The notes: generated from the sequence alone by a model not told the origin. Shown: positions 50,330 through 61,958, counted from the stretch's first letter. The stretch is 64,000 nucleotides of DNA from Arthrobacter sp. ok362 (GCF_900102785.1 NZ_FNGC01000016.1:51596-115595), one strand, 5' to 3'. Numbers and translations: made by a program.

Positions 50330-51358
50330 TCAGGGCGTCGAGGACCGGGGGCCCACCGCGCGGGCGAGGGCGCCGACCGAGGAAATCAGTTCGTCGAAAC
50401 ACTGCCCGGGGTTGTTGTCGGAGACAATTCTCGCGTTCGGCGGCAGCCCCCACAGCCCGCGGAAGTCGGCCACCGTGGTACCGATCAGCAGCGGGGAGTC
50501 CGTTTCGACGTCGACCGTGGCCAGCCGGGTGGCGAACGGAGTGCGTCCCGCGGCAGCGCAGGCCGCGAAGGCATCGTGCACGTGCGCCACATAGCCCTGG
50601 TCGTAGAGCCGGTGAAATTCCATATAGAAGCGCAGGGCGTCGGACAGGCAGGCGACGAGGGGGCTGCCGGACACGCTGCGCTGGCCTTCGGGCTGCTCCG
50701 GGAGGACGAGTTCAGGCTCCGGCGCGCCCGCGGCCTCGCCGAGGCGGCGCAGGTGCTCCGGGCGCATCTCGATCCGCTCGGTCATTTCCAGGGCGCACAG
50801 GATCGGCAGTTTGTCCTCGGGCATCCCCCGGTAGGCGGCAAACACTTCCTTGGCGGCATGCGGGTCCACCGAGGTGTTCCATTCGGCCGTCGGGGTCGTG
50901 TTGCCCTGGTAGTAGAAGCTGCCGCCCATGATGACGAGTCCCTTGAGCAGCCGGGGCAGCTCCGGCTCGCGGCGCAGGGCGAGGGCGAAATTGGTCAGCG
51001 GTCCGGTGATCAGCCCGGTGATCTCCCCCGGGTGCGCCCGTACCTCCTCCACCCAGACGTCGACGGCGTGCCGCGCCGAGATCTGCCGGTGGGGCGGCGG
51101 CAGCTCGGCGTAGCCGATCCCCTGCGGCCCGTGGGTCTCCTCGGTGGTGACCAGCGGGATCTCCAACGGGACCTCGGCACCAATGGCCACCTCGATGTCC
51201 TCGCGGCCGCACAGCTCCACCAGGGCCAGGCTGTTCAGCGCCACCTGCCGGGCCCCGACGTTCCCGGCGGTGCACGTGATGGCCTGAAGGTGGACCTCGG
51301 GCCGGGACAGCAGGTAGACCAGGGCCAGGGCGTCGTCGATCCCGGTGTCGACGTCCAT
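50330..51358 (-). CDS. Nucleoside hydrolase (IunH type)
   Basis: About 342 aa. Splits the N-glycosidic bond of ribonucleosides. Ca2+/ribose site DVDTGIDDALAL at the very N-terminus; ITGPLTNFALAL, then MGGSFYYQGNTTPTAEWN and the C-terminal aspartate in HVHDAFAACAAA with the conserved Asp. The usual first beta-strand just before the DxDxGxDD motif is short here: the frame stays open upstream (ending SQSIL) but contains no ATG or GTG, so a CTG start a little upstream is possible. It lies between the aldo/keto reductase and the ECF transporter genes. Purine or pyrimidine preference cannot be told. Confidence 0.88.
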   Translation of the reverse strand: MDVDTGIDDALALVYLLSRPEVHLQAITCTAGNVGARQVALNSLALVELCGREDIEVAIGAEVPLEIPLVTTEETHGPQGIGYAELPPPHRQISARHAVDVWVEEVRAHPGEITGLITGPLTNFALALRREPELPRLLKGLVIMGGSFYYQGNTTPTAEWNTSVDPHAAKEVFAAYRGMPEDKLPILCALEMTERIEMRPEHLRRLGEAAGAPEPELVLPEQPEGQRSVSGSPLVACLSDALRFYMEFHRLYDQGYVAHVHDAFAACAAAGRTPFATRLATVDVETDSPLLIGTTVADFRGLWGLPPNARIVSDNNPGQCFDELISSVGALARAVGPRSSTP

Positions 51359-51435
51359 CAGGATCGACTGGCTGAGTGCAGCGCCCGCCTCGGGGGTGCC
51401 CTCGTTCAGGGCCGGATCGTCTACGGCCGGATCGT

Positions 51436-52413
51436 TTAGAACAGTGCCACCTTGGGCATACGCGGGAAGAGGTCATCCAGCTCGGCGAGGTCGGCATGGC
51501 TGGGGATCCAGGCGACGGCGGCGGCGTTCTGCCGCACCTGCTCCGGCGTGGTGGCGCCGGCGATGACGCTGCTGACGGACGGCTGGGCGGCAAGCCAGGA
51601 AAACGCCACCTGGACTTCGTTGAGCCCGCGTGCGGCGGCGAACTTAGCGAAGGCACCCAACTGTTCCCAATCGGCGTCGTGGACCAGGTTGGTGCGGGTG
51701 TGGCTGAGTCGGGATCCTTCAGGGGCCTGGCCGGCCGAGTATTTGCCGGTGAGGAGTCCGTTGGCGAGCGGGAAGTACGGCAGGACGCCCAGGCCGTAGG
51801 CCTCGGCCGCGGGAGTCACCTCGAGCTCGGCACGTCGGTCCAGCAGGTTGTAGTGGTTCTGGCTGGAGATGAAGCGGGCCCCACCGCGGGCGCGGGCCAC
51901 GTACTCGGCCTCGGCGATCTGCCAGCCGGCCCGGTTGGAGTGGCCGATGTAGCGGACCTTGCCGCTGGTGACGAGGTCGTCGAGGGCCGACAGCGTCTCA
52001 TCGATGGGCGTGAGCGGGTCCGGGGTGTGGAACTGGTAGAGGTCGATCCAGTCGGTGCCGAGCCGGCGCAGCGAGGCTTCCGCCGCCTTGATGATGTAGC
52101 GGCGGGATCCGCGCGCGCCGAAGTCCTCACCGTTGGCGCCGCGCATGTCCATGCCGAACTTCGTGCCGATGACCGCGTCGTCCCGGCGGGCGCCAAGGGC
52201 CCTGCCGAGCATCGTCTCGCTGAGGCCCGGTTCCCGGCCGTAGGTGTCCGCGACGTCAAAGAACGTGATCCCGGCGTCGAGGGCCGCGTGGACGACGGCG
52301 TCGGTGCCTTCCTGCGATTCAGTTACGGTCCCGGAGCGGCCCAGGTTGTTGCACCCAAGTCCCACAACCGAGACGGACAGTCCGGAATTTCCTACGCGGC
52401 GGTATTCAGTCAT
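51436..52413 (-). CDS. Aldo/keto reductase
   Basis: 325-aa TIM barrel of the YajO/Kv-beta-like AKR group. The catalytic tetrad is present as Asp and Tyr in FFDVADTYGREPG, Lys in VIGTKFGMDM, and His in LYQFHTPDPLTP; the NADPH-binding SSVIAGATTPEQVRQN is intact. It precedes the nucleoside hydrolase by 78 bp in the same direction. Physiological substrate is unknown; a role in ribose or sugar aldehyde disposal next to a nucleoside hydrolase is a guess. Ribosome binding site weak. Confidence 0.9.
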   Translation of the reverse strand: MTEYRRVGNSGLSVSVVGLGCNNLGRSGTVTESQEGTDAVVHAALDAGITFFDVADTYGREPGLSETMLGRALGARRDDAVIGTKFGMDMRGANGEDFGARGSRRYIIKAAEASLRRLGTDWIDLYQFHTPDPLTPIDETLSALDDLVTSGKVRYIGHSNRAGWQIAEAEYVARARGGARFISSQNHYNLLDRRAELEVTPAAEAYGLGVLPYFPLANGLLTGKYSAGQAPEGSRLSHTRTNLVHDADWEQLGAFAKFAAARGLNEVQVAFSWLAAQPSVSSVIAGATTPEQVRQNAAAVAWIPSHADLAELDDLFPRMPKVALF

Positions 52414-52474
52414 GGATTTAGCCTATATCGCCCTGGCGGGCGTCCCGTCCAAGCCTGCCACCGCGGCACTACAG

Positions 52475-52693
52475 CTAACCTGCCGGCAGCTCGAGCCCGT
52501 GCTCGTCCATGGCGTCCTGGAGCTGCGCGAGGGTGCGCGGGCAGACGCCCGGCATCCCGGCAAGCCGGCGCCGGCCAAGCTGCACGAGGTGTTCGAGGGT
52601 TTCGACCCCCGCGTGTGCAAGCGACTTGCGCGCGGGCGCCGCCAGTCCTGCGGGGAGTGGAGTGCTGCCTGGTCGAGCGGATTTTCGCGTCAC
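52475..52693 (-). CDS. Small helix-hairpin-helix protein, RNA polymerase alpha-CTD-like
   Basis: 72 aa. Sequence LAAPARKSLAHAGVETLEHLVQLGRRRLAGMPGVCPRTLAQLQDAMDEHGLEL matches, in order, the helices of alpha-CTD / HhH modules that bind DNA non-specifically, including the G-V-x-P-R-T turn. The first 18 residues are basic and disordered. GTG start with GGAAGG 7 nt upstream supports translation. It sits between the aldo/keto reductase and an unknown gene. Role unknown; small stand-alone HhH proteins of this kind are common in actinobacteria. Confidence 0.72.
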   Translation of the reverse strand: MTRKSARPGSTPLPAGLAAPARKSLAHAGVETLEHLVQLGRRRLAGMPGVCPRTLAQLQDAMDEHGLELPAG

Positions 52694-52760
52694 TGCGTTG
52701 CCTTCCAGTCGGTTGCCCCCAAACTGATGTGAGCCGTGCCCGGCTCCTTACCGGTGTTGC

Positions 52761-53318
52761 CTAGAGCGTGAAGCTGTGGGCCGGTTTCGGCGAATGCTTG
52801 AGCTTAAAAGTCTCCTCGCCAAACGGCGCGGCGCCAATGCTCAGCTTGGTAAAGTCCAGGTCCTCGCCGCGGATGCAGACTTTGATGGCGCTGACCGTCT
52901 TGTTGACGTCCGGGGTGAGGCAGAAGATATTGAGCCTGGAGTCGGAAAACTCGCTGCGGTCCACAATCCCCAGGCCACGCCAGGCAAGGTGGCTGATCAG
53001 GGCGTCCTTGGCTTTTTCCTCAAGGTACCGGTCCCGGCTGGTCCCGTCTTTGGTCTTCAGGGCGTACTGGGCCACCACCCAGAACTGTTCCTCCTCGGGG
53101 ATTTCGGCGTACCCGTCCTCGGCGCACTGCACCGCGAAGGCGTCCATGAGGCGTTCCGCGGCTTCGGCGTCTGCGACGTCGGTCTCGTCCGTCGTGCTCT
53201 GGTGTCCGACGACGCCGTGGTTCATCACGAACTGGCTGTAGTCCTCATCAAACCAGGCTTCCCTAAACTGCAGGGTGCCCTCTTCGTCGCGCTTGTAAAC
53301 CCTGATAATTCCACTCAT
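52761..53318 (-). CDS. Conserved protein of unknown function
   Basis: 185 aa, acidic, soluble. Begins MSGIIRVYKRDEEGTLQFREAWFDEDYSQFVMNHG, includes AERLMDAFAVQCAEDGYAEIPEE, WVVAQYALKTKDGTSRDRYLEEKAKDAL, and ends GAAPFGEETFKLKHSPKP. No catalytic motif recognised; the alternating beta and helix look suggests a two-layer domain. The ATG at 53318 has AGGAAGGAA about 9 nt upstream. It is 76 bp past the dxs stop in the same direction, and 67 bp before the HhH gene, so it could be carried on a dxs readthrough or a separate transcript. Confidence 0.75.
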   Translation of the reverse strand: MSGIIRVYKRDEEGTLQFREAWFDEDYSQFVMNHGVVGHQSTTDETDVADAEAAERLMDAFAVQCAEDGYAEIPEEEQFWVVAQYALKTKDGTSRDRYLEEKAKDALISHLAWRGLGIVDRSEFSDSRLNIFCLTPDVNKTVSAIKVCIRGEDLDFTKLSIGAAPFGEETFKLKHSPKPAHSFTL

Positions 53319-53393
53319 ATGCCAGTTCCTTCCTGGGCCGTCCGGCGTCCAATGGGGCGGCGCAGGACGGGTAGTGCTCAACAGATGTGCTGG

Positions 53394-55367
53394 CTACAGC
53401 AGCGGCAGGCTGCCGGTGCTGGGGTGTTCCTGGCCGGGCAAGGGGCGCGCAAACGGCACCTTGGTGCCCAGGACCTGGGCGACGACGTCGTGCGTGATCT
53501 GCTGTGCGGTCAGCCCGACGCGTTCGAGCACCTGGTTGCGGGTGCCGTGGTCGAGGAACTCCACCGGGAGGCCGACCTCGTTGAGGGCGGTGTCCACGCC
53601 GGCGGCCCGCATTTCCTGGCGGATCCGGGAGCCGACGCCGCCGGCCCGCACACCGTCCTCGATGCAGATGACCAGGCGGTGGCGCGCGGCGAGATCGATG
53701 ATGGACCGCCGGACCGGGAGGACCCAGCGGGGATCCACCACCGTGGAACTGATGCCCTGGGCACCGAGCCGGTTGGAGACGTCCAGCGCGAGTTCAGACA
53801 TGGCGCCCACGCTGACGATCAGGACGTCGTTCTCGCTGGAGCCAGCGGGTCGGCGCGCCAGCACGTCCACGCCGTCGTCCAGGCGTTCGAGCGCCTCGAC
53901 TTCGGCACCGACGCTGCCCTTGGAATAGCGGATCACGCTGGGGGCGTCTTCGATGGCCACGGCCTCGCGCAGTTCTTCCCGCAGCCGGGAGGCGTCGCGC
54001 GGTGCCGCGAGGTGCAGCCCCGGGACGATCTGGACCATGGCCATGTCCCACATACCGTGGTGGCTCGCGCCGTCTGGTCCGGTGACGCCGGCCCGGTCCA
54101 GCACGATCGTGACGCCGGCTTTGTGCAGGGCCACATCCATCAGCAACTGGTCGAAGGCACGGTTCAGGAATGTCGCGTAGACCGCGACCACCGGGTGCAG
54201 TCCCCCGAACGCCATGCCGGCAGCCGAGGTGAGGGCGTGCTGCTCGGCGATGCCGACGTCGAACACGCGTTCCGGGTGCCGGGCGGCGAACTTGTGCAGC
54301 CCGACCGGAATCAGCATGGCCCCGGTGATGCCGACGATGTCCGAGCGCTCGTCGGCGATGTCGGCGATCTCGTCGGCGAACACGGCGGTCCAGGATTTGG
54401 CGCCGCCGGCCTCGGTGGGTGCGCCGGTCTCCGGATCGATGATCCCCACGGCGTGGAACTGGTCCGCTTCATGGGCGCGTGCCGGGGCGTAGCCGTGACC
54501 CTTTTCCGTCATGGCGTGCACGATCACGGGGCCGGCGTAGTTCCTGGCCGTGGACAGTGCGTTTTCCATGGCCTGGAGGTCATGGCCGTCGACGGGACCG
54601 ATGTACTTCATGCCGAGGTCCTCGAACATGCCCTGCGGGGCCCACCAGTCCTTGACGCCCTTCTTCATGGCATGGAGGCTCTTGTACGTGAACTGGCCCG
54701 CGGGGCCGCCGTTCTGCAGTTTGCGCTTCCACCACTCGAGCGTGCCTTCGTACGAGGGGGCGGCGCGGAGGGAATCGATCGTGGGACGCAGGGAGGCGAG
54801 GTAGTCGGCGAACCCGCCCACTGTCGCGGCGTAGGAGCGGCCGTTGTCGTTGACCACAATCACGACGCGGCGTTTTTTGTCCGCCGCGATGTTGTTGATG
54901 GCCTCCCAGGCCATGCCGCCGGTCAGGGCGCCGTCGCCCACCACGGCGACGACGAAGCGGTCGCCGTCGCCGGTCAGCTGCCGGGCGCGTGAGATGCCGT
55001 CCGCCCAGGACAGCGACGAGGACGCGTGCGAGCTTTCGACGATGTCGTGCTCGGATTCGCCGCGGTCGGGGTAGCCGGACAGGCCGCCCTGCTGGCGGAG
55101 CGTGCTGAAATCCTGCCGTCCGGTGAGGAGCTTGTGCACGTAGGACTGGTGCCCTGTGTCGAAGACAATGCTGTCGCGGGGGGAATCGAAGATCCGGTGC
55201 ACCGCGATGGTGAGCTCGACGACGCCGAGGTTAGGGCCCAGGTGCCCTCCCGTCTGGGAGACGTTGCCGATCAGGAAATCCCTGACCTCGGCTGCCAGCT
55301 GATCCAGCTGCGCCCCGGACAACTTACTCAGGTCCTGCGGATTCCGGATGGCGTCCAAGATTCCCAA
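53394..55367 (-). CDS. dxs: 1-deoxy-D-xylulose-5-phosphate synthase
   Basis: First enzyme of the MEP isoprenoid pathway: condenses pyruvate with glyceraldehyde 3-phosphate using thiamine diphosphate. 657 aa. TPP/Mg2+ motif VGDGALTGGMAWEAINN, catalytic His region FDTGHQSYVHKLLTG, the transketolase-like VGIAEQHALTSAAGMA (with the catalytic Glu), DRAGVTGPDGASHHG, and C-terminal domain with VDPRWVLPV. N-terminus MGILDAIRNPQDL is typical. It supplies precursors for quinones and carotenoids and also DXP for thiamine. Confidence 0.97.
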   Translation of the reverse strand: MGILDAIRNPQDLSKLSGAQLDQLAAEVRDFLIGNVSQTGGHLGPNLGVVELTIAVHRIFDSPRDSIVFDTGHQSYVHKLLTGRQDFSTLRQQGGLSGYPDRGESEHDIVESSHASSSLSWADGISRARQLTGDGDRFVVAVVGDGALTGGMAWEAINNIAADKKRRVVIVVNDNGRSYAATVGGFADYLASLRPTIDSLRAAPSYEGTLEWWKRKLQNGGPAGQFTYKSLHAMKKGVKDWWAPQGMFEDLGMKYIGPVDGHDLQAMENALSTARNYAGPVIVHAMTEKGHGYAPARAHEADQFHAVGIIDPETGAPTEAGGAKSWTAVFADEIADIADERSDIVGITGAMLIPVGLHKFAARHPERVFDVGIAEQHALTSAAGMAFGGLHPVVAVYATFLNRAFDQLLMDVALHKAGVTIVLDRAGVTGPDGASHHGMWDMAMVQIVPGLHLAAPRDASRLREELREAVAIEDAPSVIRYSKGSVGAEVEALERLDDGVDVLARRPAGSSENDVLIVSVGAMSELALDVSNRLGAQGISSTVVDPRWVLPVRRSIIDLAARHRLVICIEDGVRAGGVGSRIRQEMRAAGVDTALNEVGLPVEFLDHGTRNQVLERVGLTAQQITHDVVAQVLGTKVPFARPLPGQEHPSTGSLPLL

Positions 55368-55489
55368 CGGCCCCTCCTTCGGGTGGTAGACATGCCTTTT
55401 AACTCTAACGCCTCCGGGCGGGCCGCCGCGCCGGAGCCCAGCACCGGTCCCCCGCCCCCGTCCCGGAACCTGTCCAGACGCGAGAATGC

Positions 55490-55527
55490 AAAGGCCCCGT
55501 CCGGTCAGTGACCGGCCGGGGCCGTTG
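55490..55527 (-). terminator. Terminator after aconitase
   Basis: GGCCCCG..CCGGTCA / TGACCGG..CGGGGCC makes a near-perfect 15-bp stem with a tiny loop (55493-55523), followed on the minus strand by TTTGCATT. It lies 40 bp past the acn stop and before dxs, so it separates the two transcripts. Confidence 0.75.
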
Positions 55528-55559
55528 CATGCGTTGCCGGACCTTGCCAGCGGCTCCGC

Positions 55560-58373
<2,814 letters not shown>

Positions 58374-58427
58374 TCGCAGGACTCCTCTCGCAACAGTTTC
58401 ATCTTTGTCGCGCCGCAGGACCCTTGC

Positions 58428-58447
58428 TAGTTAGGTCGGCCTAACTA
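58428..58447. promoter_or_regulatory. DtxR/IdeR-like iron box upstream of acn
   Basis: Perfect inverted repeat TAGTTAGG-TCGG-CCTAACTA, ending 55 bp from the acn start. Against the DtxR consensus TTAGGTTAGCCTAACCTAA the window from 58431 matches at 14 of 19 positions. Binding would block transcription when iron is plentiful. The exact promoter elements around it are unclear. Confidence 0.6.
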
Positions 58448-58581
58448 ATACAGGCATCAGTACATCGTGGTACGCAATGCAGGTAAGAAACGCAGGGAAC
58501 GGCCGCTTCATCAACCGCCGCGTATTTAACGGCGATGGTGATGGAGCGCGACGACGGACTACTACGCCCATCCTAGTGGCA

Positions 58582-59979
58582 TCACGGTTGGGGAGTCAGT
58601 AACGCCACAGTCTCCATGTGATGGGTGTGCGGGTACAGGTCGAAGGCACGCAGCCCTGCCATCCCCCAGCCGCCCTGCCGGAAGTAGCCGAGGTCGCGGG
58701 CGAACGACGCCGGATCGCAGGAGACATAGGCGACGGCCCGGGGACCGGCGTCGATCAGCTGCTTGACTACCGCTTTGCCCGCGCCGGCCCGCGGCGGGTC
58801 CAGGATCAGGGCGTCGAAGTTGCGCGGTTTCTGCCGCAACACCCGTTCCACGCGGCCTTGGACGATCTCCACCTGGGCGGCGTCGTGCAGGTTCTTGCGT
58901 GCGTCACGGCTGGTTCCGGGCGCCCCCTCGACCGAGAGCACGGATCCGGTCACGCCCACGGCATCGGCCAGCGGTGCGGTGAACAGCCCGGCGCCGGCGT
59001 ACAAATCCGCTACCACCGAGCCCGGTTCAATGAAGCCGCCGTCGTGCAGGAAGCCGGTCACGGCCCCGACGAGCGTGTCCGGGCCATCCCGGTGGATCTG
59101 CCAGAAGCCGTCGCCGGTAACCCGGTAGTCGTGGCCCGCCGCAGACTCCTGGACATAGGTACGGCCGCGCAACTGCAGCACCTCGCCGGTGGCCGGGTCC
59201 AGGCTGGCCACCGAGACGTCGTCCGGCAGCTGGGCCAGGATGCCGCTGAGCCGCTTGGACCGGGTTCCCGGGGCGGGCACCAGCAGTACCAGCGGCCGGG
59301 AGCCGTTCGCCGGGGCGGCGACCTCGACGCGGTCGATGCCCTGCAGGTCGATGTCCCAGAGCCGGAGCGCGTTGATGCCCGCCACGGCCAGCGGCATTTC
59401 GCGCACGGGCAGGATGGCATCGGAGCGGTGGGCGTGCATGCCGAGCTTGCCGGCCGGCGTCACGGCAAAACCGGCGCGCGTCCGCCAGCCCAGGCCGGGC
59501 ACGCCAGCGCCAACAGCGCCGTCAGTTGCGTCGGCAGACGCGCCGTCGACTGCCGGCATGCCGACGGCTTCGACTGTGATCTGCCCTGCGGGCGTAAGTT
59601 CGACGCCGGCCAGCCGCTTGAGCTGTTCGGCCAGGACGTCGGCCTTGAGGCTGCGCTGGCGGGCCAGCGAAATGTGGCCGAGTTCGGCTCCGCCGACGGG
59701 TGGATGCCGGTGCGACCAGGAGCGCGCGGAATCGGCGATGTCCCAGAAGTGGGGCACGCGGTCCGGTGAGGGCTCCAGGACCTCCACCACATCGGCGCGC
59801 CAGAATTTGGCGGCGGGACCGTCGTCGGTGAGCCTGACCCGGACCTTCTCGCCGGGAATGCCGTGCCGTACGAACACGACGCGTCCCTCGTGCCGGGCCA
59901 CGCAGTGCCCGCCGTGGGCGACGGGTCCGACGTCGACGACGAGATCGGTGTGGGTGTGCGTCCGGGTGTCGGGGGTCAT
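58582..59979 (-). CDS. TrmA/RlmD-family RNA methyltransferase with TRAM domain
   Basis: 465 aa. N-terminal TRAM RNA-binding domain (residues about 12-72: VVDVGPVAHGGHCVARHEGRV), linker, and class-I SAM methyltransferase from about 310: VADLYAGAGLFTAPLADAVG, LDPPRAGAGKAV, catalytic Cys421 in YVSCDPASFARDL and Glu456 in HHMETVALL. Target is probably uridine-5 in rRNA or tRNA. The [4Fe-4S] motif of RlmD (CxxxxxCGGC) is replaced by PPVGGAELGHIS, so no cluster is expected. The ATG overlaps the permease stop by 4 nt. A C-terminal extension is absent. The first TTG/ATG upstream in frame gives no conserved sequence. Confidence 0.9.
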   Translation of the reverse strand: MTPDTRTHTHTDLVVDVGPVAHGGHCVARHEGRVVFVRHGIPGEKVRVRLTDDGPAAKFWRADVVEVLEPSPDRVPHFWDIADSARSWSHRHPPVGGAELGHISLARQRSLKADVLAEQLKRLAGVELTPAGQITVEAVGMPAVDGASADATDGAVGAGVPGLGWRTRAGFAVTPAGKLGMHAHRSDAILPVREMPLAVAGINALRLWDIDLQGIDRVEVAAPANGSRPLVLLVPAPGTRSKRLSGILAQLPDDVSVASLDPATGEVLQLRGRTYVQESAAGHDYRVTGDGFWQIHRDGPDTLVGAVTGFLHDGGFIEPGSVVADLYAGAGLFTAPLADAVGVTGSVLSVEGAPGTSRDARKNLHDAAQVEIVQGRVERVLRQKPRNFDALILDPPRAGAGKAVVKQLIDAGPRAVAYVSCDPASFARDLGYFRQGGWGMAGLRAFDLYPHTHHMETVALLTPQP

Positions 59980-61955
59980 TGGATATCCTGCAGTTTCTGG
60001 GCTTCTTCGGATGATTTCAGCTGCCACGGCACACTGGCCACCATGACGCCGGGCTCGAAGTGCAGCCGCGTCTTGATGCGCAGCGCGGTCTGGTTGTGGA
60101 CCAGCTGCTCCCACCATTTGCCCACGACGTACTCCGGGATGTAGACCACGATCAGGTCGCGCGGTGAATCCCGGCGCATGTTCTTGATGTAATCCATGAT
60201 CGGTGTCACGGTTTCGCGGAACGGACTGGCAAGCACGGTCAGTGGTACTGGAATTTCGAGTTTTTCCCAGTCCGCGACAGTCGCCTCGGTCTCCTCCGAG
60301 CTGATATCCACGGTAATGGCGTCCAGCCGCGACGGCCGGGAGGCCCGGGCGTAGGCCAGGGCGCGCAGGACCGGTTTGCGCACGTGGGAGACGAGCAGCA
60401 CGGCGTGCACCCGGGTGGGCAGCGCGCGCGGCGAGGAGTCCTCGTCGACGGCGAGTTCCTTGGCCACGTTGTCATAGTGCGCCCGGATGCTCCACATGAT
60501 CAGGAACAGGACGAACATGGCCAGCAGCGCGATCCAGGCGCCCTGCGAGAACTTGGTGATCAGGACGATCACCAGAACCAGGGCGGTCATGCAGAAGCCC
60601 ACGGTGTTGATGGTCCGGGACTTGATGATGCGCAGCCGCACGGCAGATTCCTTGGACAGTTTCAGTTCCCGGCCCCAGTGCCGGATCATGCCCAGCTGGC
60701 TCATCGTGAAGGAGATGAAGACGCCCACGATGTAGAGCTGGATGAGCTTTGTGACATCGGCGTTGAAGGCGATGATCAGGACGAGGGCGCCGGCCGCCAG
60801 GGCAAGGACGCCGTTGCTGAAGGCCAGCCGGTCGCCACGGGTGCGCAGCTGGCGCGGCAGGTAGCCGTCCTGCGCCAGGATTGAGCCGAGCACCGGGAAG
60901 CCGTTGAACGCCGTGTTGGAGGCGAACACCAGGATGACGCCGGTGGCGGCCACCACGATGTAGAACGGGATGGAGCCCGCGCCGAAGACGGTCTGCGCGA
61001 TCTGGCTGATGGCCGGGTTCTGGATGTATCCCTCTTCCAGCGGCTTGCCGTTCAGGAGGAACTCCGTCGCCGGGTCCTGCACGATGTGCACCTTGGTGGC
61101 GTTGGCCAGGTAGATGATGCCGGCGAGCATGGCGGAGGCAATCACGCCGAGCAGCAACAGCGTGGTGGCCGCGTTCTTACTCTTGGGCTTCTGGAAGTTG
61201 GGCACACCGTTGCTGATGGCCTCGACACCGGTCAGGGCCGCGGCGCCGGAGGAGAAGGCGCGCAGCAGCAGGAACGCGCCGGCCAGTCCGACGAGGCCCT
61301 GATCGAATTCCGGTTGCGGCACGATCTCGAAGGCCGCCGAGGGCGCCTGTCCCAGTTGGCCGGTTACGGCTTGGAAGACCCCGACGGCGGTCATGCCGAG
61401 GATGGAGGCCATGAAGATGTAAGTCGGGACGGCGAACACGCTGCCGGCCTCCCTGATGCCGCGCAGGTTCACGAGGGCCAGCACCACGACGCCGATCGTG
61501 GCAATCGCGGCCTGCCGCCCGTGCAGCGAGGGCACTGCGGTGGTCAGGTACGTCGCGGCCGACGACATGGACACGGCCACGGTCAGCACGTAGTCAACCA
61601 GCAGTGCCGAGGCTACGGTGAGGCCTGCAAACTTGCCGAGGTTGACGTTCGCGATCTCGTAGTCGCCGCCGCCGGAGGGGTAGGCGTGGACGTTCTGGCG
61701 GTAGGAGGCCACAACGGTCAGGAGCACCACCATGACGGCGAGGCCCACCCACGGCGCGATGGCCACCGCGCTCACGCCGGCCAGGGCCAGGGTCAGGAGG
61801 ATTTCATCCGGCGCATAGGCCACCGAAGACAGGGCGTCCGAGGCGAAAATGGGCAGCGCGATCCGCTTCGGCAAGAGCGTGTGGGCCAGACGGTCGTTCC
61901 GGAAGGGCTTGCCTACCAGCACCCGCTTCACGGCATTGAAAATTGTCAGCACCAC
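59976..61955 (-). CDS. kimA: KimA-like APC-superfamily potassium importer
   Basis: 659 aa. Twelve-helix APC transporter (about 35-480) with conserved FASDALSSVAYAPDEILL at the first helix, AYPSGGGDYEIANVNLG, and NGFPVLGSILAQDGYLPRQ. From about 500 there is a cytosolic domain (VHAVLLVSHVRKPVLRAL onward) like that of Bacillus KimA (formerly YdaO), a high-affinity K+/H+ symporter inhibited by c-di-AMP. Neighbouring divergent trkA-type genes strengthen a potassium role. The listed start is GTG at 61955; a second GTG at 61952 lies exactly six bases after a -10 box and may be the real, leaderless, start. Confidence 0.85.
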   Translation of the reverse strand: MVLTIFNAVKRVLVGKPFRNDRLAHTLLPKRIALPIFASDALSSVAYAPDEILLTLALAGVSAVAIAPWVGLAVMVVLLTVVASYRQNVHAYPSGGGDYEIANVNLGKFAGLTVASALLVDYVLTVAVSMSSAATYLTTAVPSLHGRQAAIATIGVVVLALVNLRGIREAGSVFAVPTYIFMASILGMTAVGVFQAVTGQLGQAPSAAFEIVPQPEFDQGLVGLAGAFLLLRAFSSGAAALTGVEAISNGVPNFQKPKSKNAATTLLLLGVIASAMLAGIIYLANATKVHIVQDPATEFLLNGKPLEEGYIQNPAISQIAQTVFGAGSIPFYIVVAATGVILVFASNTAFNGFPVLGSILAQDGYLPRQLRTRGDRLAFSNGVLALAAGALVLIIAFNADVTKLIQLYIVGVFISFTMSQLGMIRHWGRELKLSKESAVRLRIIKSRTINTVGFCMTALVLVIVLITKFSQGAWIALLAMFVLFLIMWSIRAHYDNVAKELAVDEDSSPRALPTRVHAVLLVSHVRKPVLRALAYARASRPSRLDAITVDISSEETEATVADWEKLEIPVPLTVLASPFRETVTPIMDYIKNMRRDSPRDLIVVYIPEYVVGKWWEQLVHNQTALRIKTRLHFEPGVMVASVPWQLKSSEEAQKLQDIQ

Positions 61956-61958
61956 ACA

